DNA of 64,000 bases from Methylobacterium sp. E-066 (GCF_022829635.1 NZ_JAKSYO010000092.1:1-64000), one strand, 5' to 3'; numbered from the stretch's first letter, positions 35,870 to 44,435 are shown. Numbers and translations are program-made. The notes: generated by a model from the sequence alone, not told the origin.

Positions 35870-37054
35870 TCACTCGGCCGGAGCGCCAACGGGCGCCCTT
35901 TGGGGCGGGGCGATGGCGGGCGGCGGCGCCCGCAGCCCCTTCACCCGGCGGGTCAGGCGGGGCTCGATCTGCTCGCGCCAGATGCCGGCCAGACCATTCG
36001 GGAAGGCGAGCACCACGGCGATGAACAGGGCGCCGAGGCCGAACAGCCAGAGATCCGGAAAACTCTCGGAGAAGCTGGTCTTGGCCCAGTTCACCAGCAG
36101 CGTGCCCCAGACGGCGCCGAACAGGGACAGGCGCCCGCCGACCGCGGCGTAGATCACCATCTCGATCGAGGGCACGATGCCTACGAAGGAGGGCGACATG
36201 AACCCGACCTGGAGGGTGAACATCGCCCCGCCGATCGCCGCGAAGCCGGCCGCCAGGCAAAAGGCGAAGACCTTGAAGCCGGCCACCGAGTAGCCCGAGA
36301 ACCGGACCCGATCCTCCTTGTCGCGCATGGCGACCAGGATGCGACCGAGCTTCGACTTCTTCACGTATTGCGCCGCCAGGATGCAGGCCAGCAGCAGGCC
36401 GCCGTTGACGAAGTACAGGATCACTTTGGCGTGGTCGGTGCGGATGTCCCAGCCGTGGAGGGTGCGCAGATCGGTGATGCCGTTGATGCCGCCGGTATAG
36501 CCCTGCTGGCCGACGATCAGGATCGTCAGGATCGCGGCGATCGCCTGGGTGATGATCGCGAAATAGGTGCCGCCGACCCGGCGCTTGAACATCGCGTAGG
36601 AGATGATGAAGGCGAACAGGACCGGGACCGCCACCACCAGGATCACGGTCAACGGCAGGCTCTTGAACGGCAGCCAGAACCACGGCACTTCGGTGATCTG
36701 GTTCCAGTCCATGAAGTCCGGGATGCCCGGCGTCGATTGAATTTTTGTATTTGCGACGCTTGAAGCTTCCAGCTTCAGGTACATCGCCATGCAGTAGCCG
36801 CCGAGCCCGAAGAACACGCCCTGGCCGAGGGACAGAATGCCGGCGTAGCCCCAGCAGATCACCAGCCCGAGGGCCACGAAGGCGTAGGTCAGGTACTTGC
36901 CGACGAGGTTGAGGCGGAACCCGTCGAGGGCCAGCGGCAGGACCACCAGGATCACCCCGGCGAGCAGAGCCAAGCTCAGCCACTCCACCGGCTTCATGAA
37001 TGGGTTGTCGTTGACGGTGACCGACTTGGTCAGGGTCTGGACCGGATTCGTCAT
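35870..37054 (-). CDS. urtC: Urea/amide ABC transporter permease UrtC
   Basis: Inner-membrane permease of the LivM type, 394 residues. About ten hydrophobic helices are visible (first: WLSLALLAGVILVVLPLALD), with the family motif GYAGILSLGQGVFFGLGGY and the conserved GFMSPSFVGIVPSIEMVIYA and GGRLSLFGAVWGTLL. It pairs with UrtB to form the channel. It lies 10 bp after urtB and 7 bp before urtD. Confidence 0.93.
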   Translation of the reverse strand: MTNPVQTLTKSVTVNDNPFMKPVEWLSLALLAGVILVVLPLALDGFRLNLVGKYLTYAFVALGLVICWGYAGILSLGQGVFFGLGGYCMAMYLKLEASSVANTKIQSTPGIPDFMDWNQITEVPWFWLPFKSLPLTVILVVAVPVLFAFIISYAMFKRRVGGTYFAIITQAIAAILTILIVGQQGYTGGINGITDLRTLHGWDIRTDHAKVILYFVNGGLLLACILAAQYVKKSKLGRILVAMRDKEDRVRFSGYSVAGFKVFAFCLAAGFAAIGGAMFTLQVGFMSPSFVGIVPSIEMVIYAAVGGRLSLFGAVWGTLLVNWAKTSFSESFPDLWLFGLGALFIAVVLAFPNGLAGIWREQIEPRLTRRVKGLRAPPPAIAPPQRAPVGAPAE

Positions 37055-37064
37055 CGGGAAATCC

Positions 37065-37991
37065 TCAGCGCCGGACCTTGAGGGTGAAGAGGCCCTGCGG
37101 CCGCAACATCAGGATGCCGACCACCGCGAGCAGGGTGATCACCTTGGCCATCGAGCCGGAGAGGAAGAACTCCAGCGTCGATTGCGTCTGCGAGATCGAG
37201 AAGGCCGACGCGATGGTGCCCAAGAGGCTCGCGGCGCCGCCGAACACGACGATCAGGAAGGTGTCGACGATGTAGAGCTGGCCCGAAGTCGGCCCGGTGG
37301 AGCCGATCATCGTGAAGGCCGAGCCGGCGACGCCCGCGATGCCGCAGCCGAGGCCGAACGTGTAGCGGTCGACCTTCTCGGTATCGATGCCGACGGCGCC
37401 CGCCATGGCGCGGTTGGCCATCACGGCGCGGACCTGCTGGCCGAAGCGCGAGCGGTAGATCAGCAGCGCTACGCTGACCGTGATCAGGATGGTGATGGCC
37501 ATCACGAACAGGCCGTTCACCGGGATCTCGATCGTGTCGGTGACCTGCACCGAGCCGATCAGCCAGGACGGCAGCTCGACGCCGACCTCGCGGGCGCCGA
37601 AGATCGACCGGTAGGCCTGCTGCAGGATCAGCGACAGGCCCCAGGTGGCGAGCAGCGTGTCGAGCGGGCGCTTGTAGAGGAACCGGATCAGGCTCCACTC
37701 CACCAGCATACCGAGCGCCCCGGAGGCCAGGAACGCCAGTCCCATCGCGACGAAGAAGTAGACCGGGAACAAAGCCGGCAGGTAGCTCTGGCAGAAGGCC
37801 GAGCAGAGATAGGTGACGTAGGCGCCGAGGATCATGAACTCCCCGTGGGCCATGTTGATCACGCCCATCTGCCCGAAGATGATCGCCAGCCCCAGCGCCA
37901 TCAGCAGGTAGACCGAGAACAGGATCAGGCCGGCAAAGCCCTGCATGGCGAAGATCGCGCCGAGGTCGCCGAGGGAATACTCGCCCAACAT
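37065..37991 (-). CDS. urtB: Urea/amide ABC transporter permease UrtB
   Basis: LivH-type inner-membrane permease, 308 residues. Helices are regular; conserved segments are FGQMGVINMAHGEFMILGAY, SRFGQQVRAVMANRAMAGAV and GGAASLLGTIASA. Many proteobacterial UrtB proteins carry a long N-terminal extension; this one is short, closer to FmdE/LivH. The ATG at 37991 has GGGAGA upstream. The open frame upstream runs through a repeat and is not counted. It is separated from urtA by 270 bp that hold repeat A copy 5. Confidence 0.92.
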   Translation of the reverse strand: MLGEYSLGDLGAIFAMQGFAGLILFSVYLLMALGLAIIFGQMGVINMAHGEFMILGAYVTYLCSAFCQSYLPALFPVYFFVAMGLAFLASGALGMLVEWSLIRFLYKRPLDTLLATWGLSLILQQAYRSIFGAREVGVELPSWLIGSVQVTDTIEIPVNGLFVMAITILITVSVALLIYRSRFGQQVRAVMANRAMAGAVGIDTEKVDRYTFGLGCGIAGVAGSAFTMIGSTGPTSGQLYIVDTFLIVVFGGAASLLGTIASAFSISQTQSTLEFFLSGSMAKVITLLAVVGILMLRPQGLFTLKVRR

Positions 37992-38094
37992 TGTGTCGTG
38001 TCTCCCGCGATCTGGCTGGTTTGGTGGGCGTCCGGAGCGAGATCTTTCCCGCCAGGTGCCACCGGATTCAGACGATGCCGGTTGAGGCGCAGGT

Positions 38095-38190
38095 CCCCTC
38101 TCCCGTGCGGGAGAGGGACAGGGTGAGGGATGCGACCTCTCCGGAAAGACCTGGTCCCTCACCCCAACCCTCTCCCGCACGGGAGAGGGG
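38095..38190. repeat. Dispersed palindromic repeat A, copy 5
   Basis: Nearly identical to copy 1: CCCTCTCCCGTGCGGGAGAG, ACAGGGTGAGGGATGCGAC, CTGGTCCCTCACCCCAACCC and CTCTCCCGCACGGGAGAG. It lies between urtA and urtB. The stem would form in the mRNA after urtA, a position where such stems often raise the level of the binding-protein message. Confidence 0.92.
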
Positions 38191-38261
38191 GCTTGTCGCG
38201 GCCTTTTCAAGCCGCGGTGCGAACATCAGAACCTGCCAGGGCAGGGAAGTACCGGTGGCGA

Positions 38262-39530
38262 CTACTGGTAGCCCTTCGGGAACGGATCCGGCTTGATCAG
38301 TTCCGGGCTGGTGTAGACGATCTCGAACTGGCCGTCGGGCTTGGCCTTGCCGACCCGGGTCTTCGACCAGAGGTGATGGTTCTCGTCGATCCGGACGTAG
38401 CCTTCCGGCGCGCCCTTGAACTCCAGGCCCGGCGAGGCGGCGACCACCTTGTCGACATCGAACGAGCCGGCCTTCTCGCAGGCCATCTTCCACAGAAACG
38501 GGCCGAGATAAGCCGCCTGGGTGACGTCGCCGATCACTGTCTTCTCGCCCCACATCTTCTTGAAGGCGGCGACGAACGCCTTGTTGTTCTCGTTGTCGAT
38601 CGACTGGAAGTACTTCATGCAGGCATAGGCGCCGGCAATGTTCTCGCCACCGATGCCGTCGATCTCGTCCTCGGTGACCGAGATCGTCATCAGGACCTGC
38701 TTCGACAGGTCGATACCCGCGGCCTTCAGCTGCTTGTAGAACGCCACGTTCGAGCCGCCGACCACGTCGGTGAAGATCACTTTCGGCTTGGTGAGCTTGA
38801 TCTTGTTGATGACGGAGTTGAACTGGGTGTGGCCGAGCGGGAAGTATTCCTCGCCGACCACCTTGCCCTTGAGCACGTTCTCGACGTGCTTGCGGGCGAT
38901 CTTGTTCGAGGTGCGCGGCCAGATGTAGTCTGAGCCGATGAAGTAGAAGCTGTCGCCGCCCTTCTCCTTGTGGACCCAGTCGAGCCCGGCGAGGATCTGC
39001 TGCGTCGCCTCCTGGCCGGTGTAGAACACGTTCTTGGACTGCTCCAGGCCCTCGTAGAAGGTCGGGTAGTACAGCAGGCCGTTATACTGCTCGAACACCG
39101 GCAGTACCGCCTTGCGGGAGGCCGAGGTCCAGCAGCCCATCACGGCGGCGCAATGGTCGTTGACCAGGAGCTTCTTGGCCTTCTCGGCGAAGGTCGGCCA
39201 GTCGGAGGCGCCGTCCTCCTGGATGATCTTGATCTTGCGGCCGAGCACGCCGCCGGCCTCGTTGATCTGCGCGATGGCGAGTTTTTCCGCCTCCTGGGCA
39301 CCGGTCTCGGAGATCGACATCGTGCCGGTGACCGAGTGCAGGATGCCGACCGTCACCTCGGTGTCGGTCACGGCGAGCCCGGTGGTGTTCACCGCGGAGG
39401 TCGGCGCGGCGGCCCAGGCGCTGCTGGGCATCAGGGCGAGGGCCGGTGCGCCGGCCAGTCCCATGAGCAGCCTGCGCCGCAGCGGGGAGTGCAAGCCGTT
39501 CTTCGCGCCGGTCTCGGTGTCGTCAGCCAT
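38262..39530 (-). CDS. urtA: Urea/amide ABC transporter substrate-binding protein UrtA
   Basis: Periplasmic binding protein, 422 residues, of the UrtA/FmdD/AmiC family. The N-terminus has a twin-arginine-like export signal (SPLRRRLLMGLAGAPALALM, cut near SAWA-AP). The mature part begins TVGILHSVTGTMSISETGAQ and includes GCWTSASRKAVLPVFEQYNG, YYPTFYEGLEQSKNVFYTGQ and FIGSDYIWPRTSNKIA, hallmarks of UrtA. Whether it prefers urea or short amides cannot be said; formamidase and amidase genes in the same cluster favour amides. It is the first gene of the leftward cluster. Confidence 0.93.
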   Translation of the reverse strand: MADDTETGAKNGLHSPLRRRLLMGLAGAPALALMPSSAWAAAPTSAVNTTGLAVTDTEVTVGILHSVTGTMSISETGAQEAEKLAIAQINEAGGVLGRKIKIIQEDGASDWPTFAEKAKKLLVNDHCAAVMGCWTSASRKAVLPVFEQYNGLLYYPTFYEGLEQSKNVFYTGQEATQQILAGLDWVHKEKGGDSFYFIGSDYIWPRTSNKIARKHVENVLKGKVVGEEYFPLGHTQFNSVINKIKLTKPKVIFTDVVGGSNVAFYKQLKAAGIDLSKQVLMTISVTEDEIDGIGGENIAGAYACMKYFQSIDNENNKAFVAAFKKMWGEKTVIGDVTQAAYLGPFLWKMACEKAGSFDVDKVVAASPGLEFKGAPEGYVRIDENHHLWSKTRVGKAKPDGQFEIVYTSPELIKPDPFPKGYQ

Positions 39531-39615
39531 CGTGCCTGCCTTAATCCGCGTCCGGGCCTTGAGAAGCGGCTCGGATCGACCAGTCCAGGCTAGGTCTTCG
39601 GTTGCACTGCGGCCT

Positions 39616-39633
39616 ATACGATGTTTTGCGTAT
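39616..39633 (-). promoter_or_regulatory. Inverted repeat near the predicted urtA start site
   Basis: ATACG-ATGTTTTG-CGTAT lies just downstream of the sigma-54-like element, about where transcription would start. Its 5-bp arms could bind a regulator such as the adjacent response regulator. It is short and may be chance. Confidence 0.28.
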
Positions 39634-39644
39634 GGCCGTTCTCT

Positions 39645-39660
39645 TGCATCGAGCGCACCA
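39645..39660 (-). promoter_or_regulatory. Candidate sigma-54 promoter for urtA
   Basis: Read on the minus strand the sequence is TGGTGCGCTCGATGCA, with GG and GC separated by exactly 10 nt as in TGGCAC-N5-TTGC. It matches 8 of 10 consensus positions that I count. It would give a leader of about 100 nt before the urtA start at 39530. Sigma-54 control would suit a nitrogen-scavenging operon. I saw no clear NtrC sites. Confidence 0.4.
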
Positions 39661-39737
39661 TCGCGGCGCAGAAGTCTGAGGGATCGTTGGGAGCGAAGGC
39701 GGGGAGCGTGGGCGGCGCCCGGGCGCTGGATTTTTTC

Positions 39738-39753
39738 CGCGCGCGCGCGCGCG
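39738..39753. repeat. Alternating CG tract, (CG)8
   Basis: Sixteen bases of strict CG alternation, preceded by six T. It lies between urtA and the divergent kinase gene, 31 bp before the kinase start. Such tracts can adopt Z-form DNA or change length by slippage; no function is shown here. Confidence 0.7.
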
Positions 39754-39784
39754 AACGCGGCTCCATGTGCCGGACCGGGCCCCG

Positions 39785-42700
39785 ATGAGCGGTCCGCAGC
39801 GCATCATCCCGATCCGCCGGGACTATAACCGCTTCGTCGCCGACGAGACGCTCGAGGATTACGCCCTCCGCTTCACCGCCAAGAAGGCGCGGCGCTGGTC
39901 CGGCTTCCAAGTGGCCCAGACAGCTTTGGGCTCGGTCTCGTTCCTGGCGCTGGAGGCGATCGGCGGGACCCTGGCGCTGACGGCGGGCTTCCCCAACACG
40001 CTGGCCGCCGTGCTGGTGGTCGGCCTGATCATCTTCGCCACCGCGGCGCCGATCACAGTCTACGCGGCCCGCTACGGGATCGACATGGACCTGCTGACCC
40101 GGGGCGCCGGGTTCGGCTATCTCGGCTCCACCGTCACGTCGCTGATCTACGCGAGCTTCACCTTCCTGTTCTTCGCCATCGAGGCGGCGATCATGGCCCT
40201 GGCGCTGCAGCTCTGCTTCGGGCTGCCGCTGGGCGTCGGCTACCTCCTCTGCGCCGCCGCGGTGATCCCGCTGGTGGTCTACGGCATCCGGCTGATCAGC
40301 CGCTTCCAGATCTGGACGCAGCCGCTCTGGGTCGGCCTGAGCCTGCTGCCGCTCGTGTTCGTGGCGGCGCAAGGCCCGGAGCCCCTCCACGCACTCGCGG
40401 ATTTTCCGGGGCTCGACGGTGGCGGGGCCGCCTTCGACATCGGCCGATTCGGGCTCGCCACCGGCGTGCTGCTGGCCCTGCTGGCCCAGGTCGGCGAGCA
40501 GGTCGATTTTTTGAGATTTGTCCCCGAGCCCGTCGGCCAACGCGACTGGCGCTGGTGGCTGGCGGTGCTGTCGGGGGGCGCCGGCTGGATCGTGCCCGGC
40601 ATGCTCAAGATCCTGCTCGGCGCCGGGCTCGCGGTCCTGGCGCTCGGGCACGGCGTCCCGCCCGAGCACGCCGCCGAGCCGACCCGGATGTACGCGGTGG
40701 CGTTCGGCTACGTCACCGGAGAGGGCGGCCGGGCGGCGCTCCTGCTCACCGGGCTGTTCGTCCTGGTCTCGCAGCTCAAGATCAACCTGACCAACGCCTA
40801 TGCCGGCTCGATCGCGTGGTCGAATTTTTTCTCCCGGCTGACCCACAGCCATCCCGGGCGCGTGGTCTGGCTGGTGTTCAACGTCGCTATCGCGGTGCTC
40901 CTGATGGAGCTCGGCATCGACAAGACCATCGAGAGCACGCTGCCGCTCTACGCCTCCGTGGTCTCGGCCTGGGTCGGGGCGCTGGCCGCCGACCTGGCGG
41001 TGAACAAGCCGCTCGGCCTCTCGCCCCCGGGTATCGAGTTCAAGCGCGCCCATCTCTACGCGATCAATCCGGTGGGGACCGGCGCCATGGTGCTGGCGCT
41101 GGCCGTCGGCGGCCTCGCCTATGCCGGCCTGCTCGGTCATGCGCTCCAGCCCTTCGCGCCGCTTCTGACCCTGGCGACCGCCTTCAGCGCGGCGCCGGTG
41201 ATCGCCTGGGCCACCGACGGCCGCTGGTACCTCGCCCGAACGCCGAAGCGCGACTGGGGTGCGTCCGAGATCACCTGCCGGGTCTGCGAATTGCCGTTCG
41301 AGGGCGAGGACATGGCCCATTGCCCGGCCTACGACGCCCCGATCTGCTCCCTGTGCTGCTCCCTCGACGCCCGCTGCGGCGACCTGTGCAAGCCGCACGG
41401 CCGGCTGGAGGCCCAGGCGCAGCAGGCGCTCGGCCGGATCCTGCCCGGCCGCACCGCAGCCTGGATCGGCGCGCCGCTCGGCCGCTACCTCGCGGTCATG
41501 CTGACGCTCTGCGCGGTGATCGGCCTGATCCTGGGAATCGTCCATGCCGGCGCCACCATCGCGCATCCCGAGCATCGCGATGTCCTGCGCTCGGCGCTCA
41601 CCAGCGTGTTCTTCATCCTGGTGGTGATCCTCGGCGTGGTGGCGTGGCTGTTCGTGCTCGCCCAGGAGAGCCGGCGCGTCGCCCAGTCCGAGACCATGCG
41701 CCAGACCGCGCTCTACGAGGCCGAAATCGCCGCCCACAAGCTCACCGACGCCAAGCTGCAGGAGGCCAAGGAGCGGGCCGAGGCCGCGAACCTCGCCAAG
41801 AGCCGCTACGTCGTCGGCATCAGCCACGAGTTGCGCACGCCGCTCTCCACCGTGCTCGGCTACGCCCAGCTCCTCGAATCCGATCCCGCGATCCCGGCCC
41901 CGCGCCTCAACGGCATCCGGGTGATCCGGCGCAGTGCCCAGCACCTGTCCGGGCTGATCGACGGCCTGCTCGATATCTCGCGCATGGAGGCCGGCCGCCT
42001 CGAGATCCACCGGGACGAGGTCCGGCTCACCGAGTTCCTCGACCAGCTGGTCGATATGGTCCGGCTCCAGGCCCGGGAGGCGGGCCTGGAATTCCGGTTC
42101 TCCCGGCCGGAGATCCTGCCTGCGGTGGTCGCCACCGACGAGAAGCGCCTGCGCCAGGTGCTGCTCAATCTCCTGTCCAACGCGATCAAGTTCACGCCCT
42201 CCGGCACCGTCTCGCTGGATCTGAGCTATCGCAGCCAGATCGCAATGTTCACGATCCGCGACACCGGCCCGGGCATTCCGGAGGCCGATCTGGCGCGGAT
42301 CTTCCAACCGTTCGAGCGCGGCTCGACCCCGGCCGCCCGCAGCACCCCGGGGACGGGGCTCGGGCTCACCATCGCCGACCTGCTGTCGCAACTCCTGGGC
42401 GGCGAGATCATCGTGGCGGCTGCGCCCGGCGGCGGTACGCAGGCCCGGCTGCGCCTGATGCTGGCCTCCGTGGCCCAGCCCGCTCCGATCGTCCTGCCGG
42501 CCCCGGCTTCCGCGCCGGAACGGGCCTATGCCGGCGCCCGCCGCACGGTCCTGGTGGCCGACGACGACACCGCCCATCGCGCCCTGATGCGGGCGATCCT
42601 GGAACCGCACGGGATTTTTGTGATCGAGGCGGGCTCGGGGCCGGAATGCCTGGCGGCGGTGGCCCGGGGCGGGATCGACCTGATCCTGCTCGACATCGCC

Positions 42701-43159
42701 ATGCCGGGCATGAGCGGCTGGGCCGCCGCCGCGACGCTCCGGGCGGAGGGGCATACCGGGCCGATCGCCATGATGTCGGCCAACGTCCACGAGATCAGCC
42801 CGGTGCGCGGCGACGATGCCCCCCACGACGCGATCTTCGCAAAGCCCTTCGACCTGCGCGACGTGCTGGAGCGGATCGGCAAACTGCTCCACCTCGAATG
42901 GACCGACGCGGCGACGCCGGCCCTGCGCGAGCCCGCCCCGGCGCTCGCCGAGATCGGCCATCCCGGATCCGCCCATGTCGGCGAGTTGCTGCGCCTCGGC
43001 CGGATCGGCCATATCCGGGCCATCGAGGCCAAGCTCGCTCAGATGGAGGGCGACGCGACGGTCCCGCCCGCCTTCGTGGCCCAGATGCGCGGCCTCGTGG
43101 AGGGCTACGACCTGCGCCGCTACCTCTCGGTCCTGCAAGGACTCGCCCGCCATGGCTGA
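39785..43159 (+). CDS. NCS1 permease-like / eight-Cys / histidine kinase / receiver fusion
   Basis: A 1124-residue membrane sensor kinase. Residues about 25-480 form an NCS1 (cytosine/purine/allantoin permease-like) domain with about twelve helices (starts DETLEDYALRFTAKKARRWS). Residues 498-535 hold eight cysteines (498, 501, 513, 521, 524, 525, 531, 535). Two more helices (about 567-590, 604-626) lead to a coiled coil and the kinase: H681 in ISHELRTPLS, N-box NLLSNAIKF and G-box DTGPGIPE. A receiver follows with D970 (LILLDIAMPGM), then a 90-residue tail. ATG at 39785; GTG at 39767 is in frame. It overlaps the response regulator by 8 nt and is divergent from urtA, so I infer a transporter-like sensor of urea, amides or nitrogen state. 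Confidence 0.9.
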   Translation: MSGPQRIIPIRRDYNRFVADETLEDYALRFTAKKARRWSGFQVAQTALGSVSFLALEAIGGTLALTAGFPNTLAAVLVVGLIIFATAAPITVYAARYGIDMDLLTRGAGFGYLGSTVTSLIYASFTFLFFAIEAAIMALALQLCFGLPLGVGYLLCAAAVIPLVVYGIRLISRFQIWTQPLWVGLSLLPLVFVAAQGPEPLHALADFPGLDGGGAAFDIGRFGLATGVLLALLAQVGEQVDFLRFVPEPVGQRDWRWWLAVLSGGAGWIVPGMLKILLGAGLAVLALGHGVPPEHAAEPTRMYAVAFGYVTGEGGRAALLLTGLFVLVSQLKINLTNAYAGSIAWSNFFSRLTHSHPGRVVWLVFNVAIAVLLMELGIDKTIESTLPLYASVVSAWVGALAADLAVNKPLGLSPPGIEFKRAHLYAINPVGTGAMVLALAVGGLAYAGLLGHALQPFAPLLTLATAFSAAPVIAWATDGRWYLARTPKRDWGASEITCRVCELPFEGEDMAHCPAYDAPICSLCCSLDARCGDLCKPHGRLEAQAQQALGRILPGRTAAWIGAPLGRYLAVMLTLCAVIGLILGIVHAGATIAHPEHRDVLRSALTSVFFILVVILGVVAWLFVLAQESRRVAQSETMRQTALYEAEIAAHKLTDAKLQEAKERAEAANLAKSRYVVGISHELRTPLSTVLGYAQLLESDPAIPAPRLNGIRVIRRSAQHLSGLIDGLLDISRMEAGRLEIHRDEVRLTEFLDQLVDMVRLQAREAGLEFRFSRPEILPAVVATDEKRLRQVLLNLLSNAIKFTPSGTVSLDLSYRSQIAMFTIRDTGPGIPEADLARIFQPFERGSTPAARSTPGTGLGLTIADLLSQLLGGEIIVAAAPGGGTQARLRLMLASVAQPAPIVLPAPASAPERAYAGARRTVLVADDDTAHRALMRAILEPHGIFVIEAGSGPECLAAVARGGIDLILLDIAMPGMSGWAAAATLRAEGHTGPIAMMSANVHEISPVRGDDAPHDAIFAKPFDLRDVLERIGKLLHLEWTDAATPALREPAPALAEIGHPGSAHVGELLRLGRIGHIRAIEAKLAQMEGDATVPPAFVAQMRGLVEGYDLRRYLSVLQGLARHG

Positions 43160-44072
43160 GGCGCCGACGAACCAGCCGAGCCGCGACATCGTCCTGGTGG
43201 TGGACGATTCGCCCGACACGCTGAGCTTCCTCACCGAGGCGATCGAGCGCTCCGGCGCCACCGTGCTGGTCGCGGTGGGCGGCGACCTCGCCCTCGCGCT
43301 GGTCGACGAGATCACCCCTGACGTGATCCTGCTCGACGCGATGATGCCCGGCATGGACGGGTTCGAGACCTGCCGGCGGCTCAAGGCCAAGCCCCAGCTC
43401 GCCGGCGTGCCGGTGATCTTCATGACCGGCTTGAGCGAGACCGAGCATATCGTGAAGGGCCTGAGCGCCGGCGGGATCGACTACGTCACCAAGCCGATCG
43501 CCCCCGACGAGATCCTGGCCCGGATCCGCGTGCATTTGGCCAGCGCCCGGGCCGCGCAGAGCGCCCGGGCCGCCCTCGACACCGCCGGGCGCACCCTGTT
43601 CGCGGTCTCGGAGGCGGGCGCGGTGCTGTGGGCGACCCCGCAGGCCGGGCGGCTGCTCGCCGGGCTTGGCGCCGACCCGTCCGGCACCCTCGAACTGCCC
43701 GCCCGCGCCCGGGACTGGCTGCGCGGCTGCCTCGGAGGCGCATCTTCCAACGCCCTGACGCTCACCGGCCCCGACGGCACGGCTTACGCGCTCAGCTTCA
43801 TCGGCCGCACCCCGGACGAGATCCTGCTGCGCCTGTCGCGCGAGGAGGCCTCCGGCGGCGTGGAGCGGCTGCGGGCCCGGCTTCCCGTCACCGGCCGCGA
43901 GGCCGAGGTGCTGCTCTGGCTGTCCCGGGGGAAATCGAGCCGCGACATCGGCGAGATCTTAGGACTCAGCCACCGCACCGTGACCAAGCACCTGGAGGGC
44001 ATCTACGCCAAGCTCGGCGTCGAGAATCGCACCGCCGCCTCGATCATCGCCGCCCGCCACCTGCAGGATTGA
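43152..44072 (+). CDS. Response regulator, receiver plus LuxR-type HTH
   Basis: DNA-binding response regulator, 306 residues. The receiver (about 10-130) has DD at 18-19, phospho-acceptor D62 (DVILLDAMMPGMDG), T94-region FMTGLSE and K in YVTKPI. A middle segment (about 145-225, LFAVSEAGAVLWATP) is PAS-like. The C-terminal HTH (about 240-306) reads LPVTGREAEVLLWLSRGKSS, then RDIGEILGLSHRTVTKHLEG. Its ATG overlaps the kinase gene stop by 8 nt, so it is the cognate partner. The neighbouring urt operon is the likely target, by inference. Confidence 0.93.
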   Translation: MAEAPTNQPSRDIVLVVDDSPDTLSFLTEAIERSGATVLVAVGGDLALALVDEITPDVILLDAMMPGMDGFETCRRLKAKPQLAGVPVIFMTGLSETEHIVKGLSAGGIDYVTKPIAPDEILARIRVHLASARAAQSARAALDTAGRTLFAVSEAGAVLWATPQAGRLLAGLGADPSGTLELPARARDWLRGCLGGASSNALTLTGPDGTAYALSFIGRTPDEILLRLSREEASGGVERLRARLPVTGREAEVLLWLSRGKSSRDIGEILGLSHRTVTKHLEGIYAKLGVENRTAASIIAARHLQD

Positions 44073-44178
44073 ACGGCTCTCTGGCTTGTCCACAGGCATC
44101 GCGGCACTGCGAAACCCGTTGGTAAGCGGCGTCCCACCACGGTCCCGGAACAGACGCACCAATTCGGGAACGGACGCG

Positions 44179-44391
44179 ATGATGAGCAGCCACCAGCTCG
44201 CCGACGAACTGAGGCGGGTCGCCACCACGCAGGTCAGCGACATCACCCGGGCGGTGAAGGAAGGCCAGAAGTCGATCGCGCTCAACGAGGTCCGGGACAT
44301 GGCCCGCCGGCTCAGCCTCTTGGCGGACGCCTTCGATCCGAAATCGGCGGTCGAGAAGGCCGAGCCCCAGGACGGCGCCCAGGCTGCCTGA
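44179..44391 (+). CDS. Small hypothetical helical protein
   Basis: A 70-residue acidic, probably helical protein (SSHQLADELRRVATTQVSDI, then TRAVKEGQKSIALNEVRDM) with no motif I recognise. Two ATGs are adjacent (44179, 44182), with GGGAACGGA upstream. It lies 106 bp after the response regulator and 44 bp before the DUF6894-like gene. Codon use matches its neighbours. It may be real, but evidence is limited to frame and start quality. Confidence 0.55.
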   Translation: MMSSHQLADELRRVATTQVSDITRAVKEGQKSIALNEVRDMARRLSLLADAFDPKSAVEKAEPQDGAQAA

Positions 44392-44435
44392 CGATTGCTG
44401 CCTGACGATCGCCGCCCGATCCGGAGAGCGCCCCC

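Noticed and set aside
85..38190. Possible CRISPR array formed by repeat A
   Set aside because: Copies are kilobases apart, not regularly spaced, each with internal palindromes, and no cas gene is present.
30685..39530. Urease genes expected with a urea importer
   Set aside because: No UreABC-like or accessory sequence is found in the window. Absence here does not show absence in the genome.
39614..43423. A 1269-codon open frame on the minus strand opposite the sensor kinase
   Set aside because: It is antisense to a gene with clear kinase and receiver motifs. GC-rich third positions remove stop codons on the other strand, and its translation is low-complexity with no recognisable domain.
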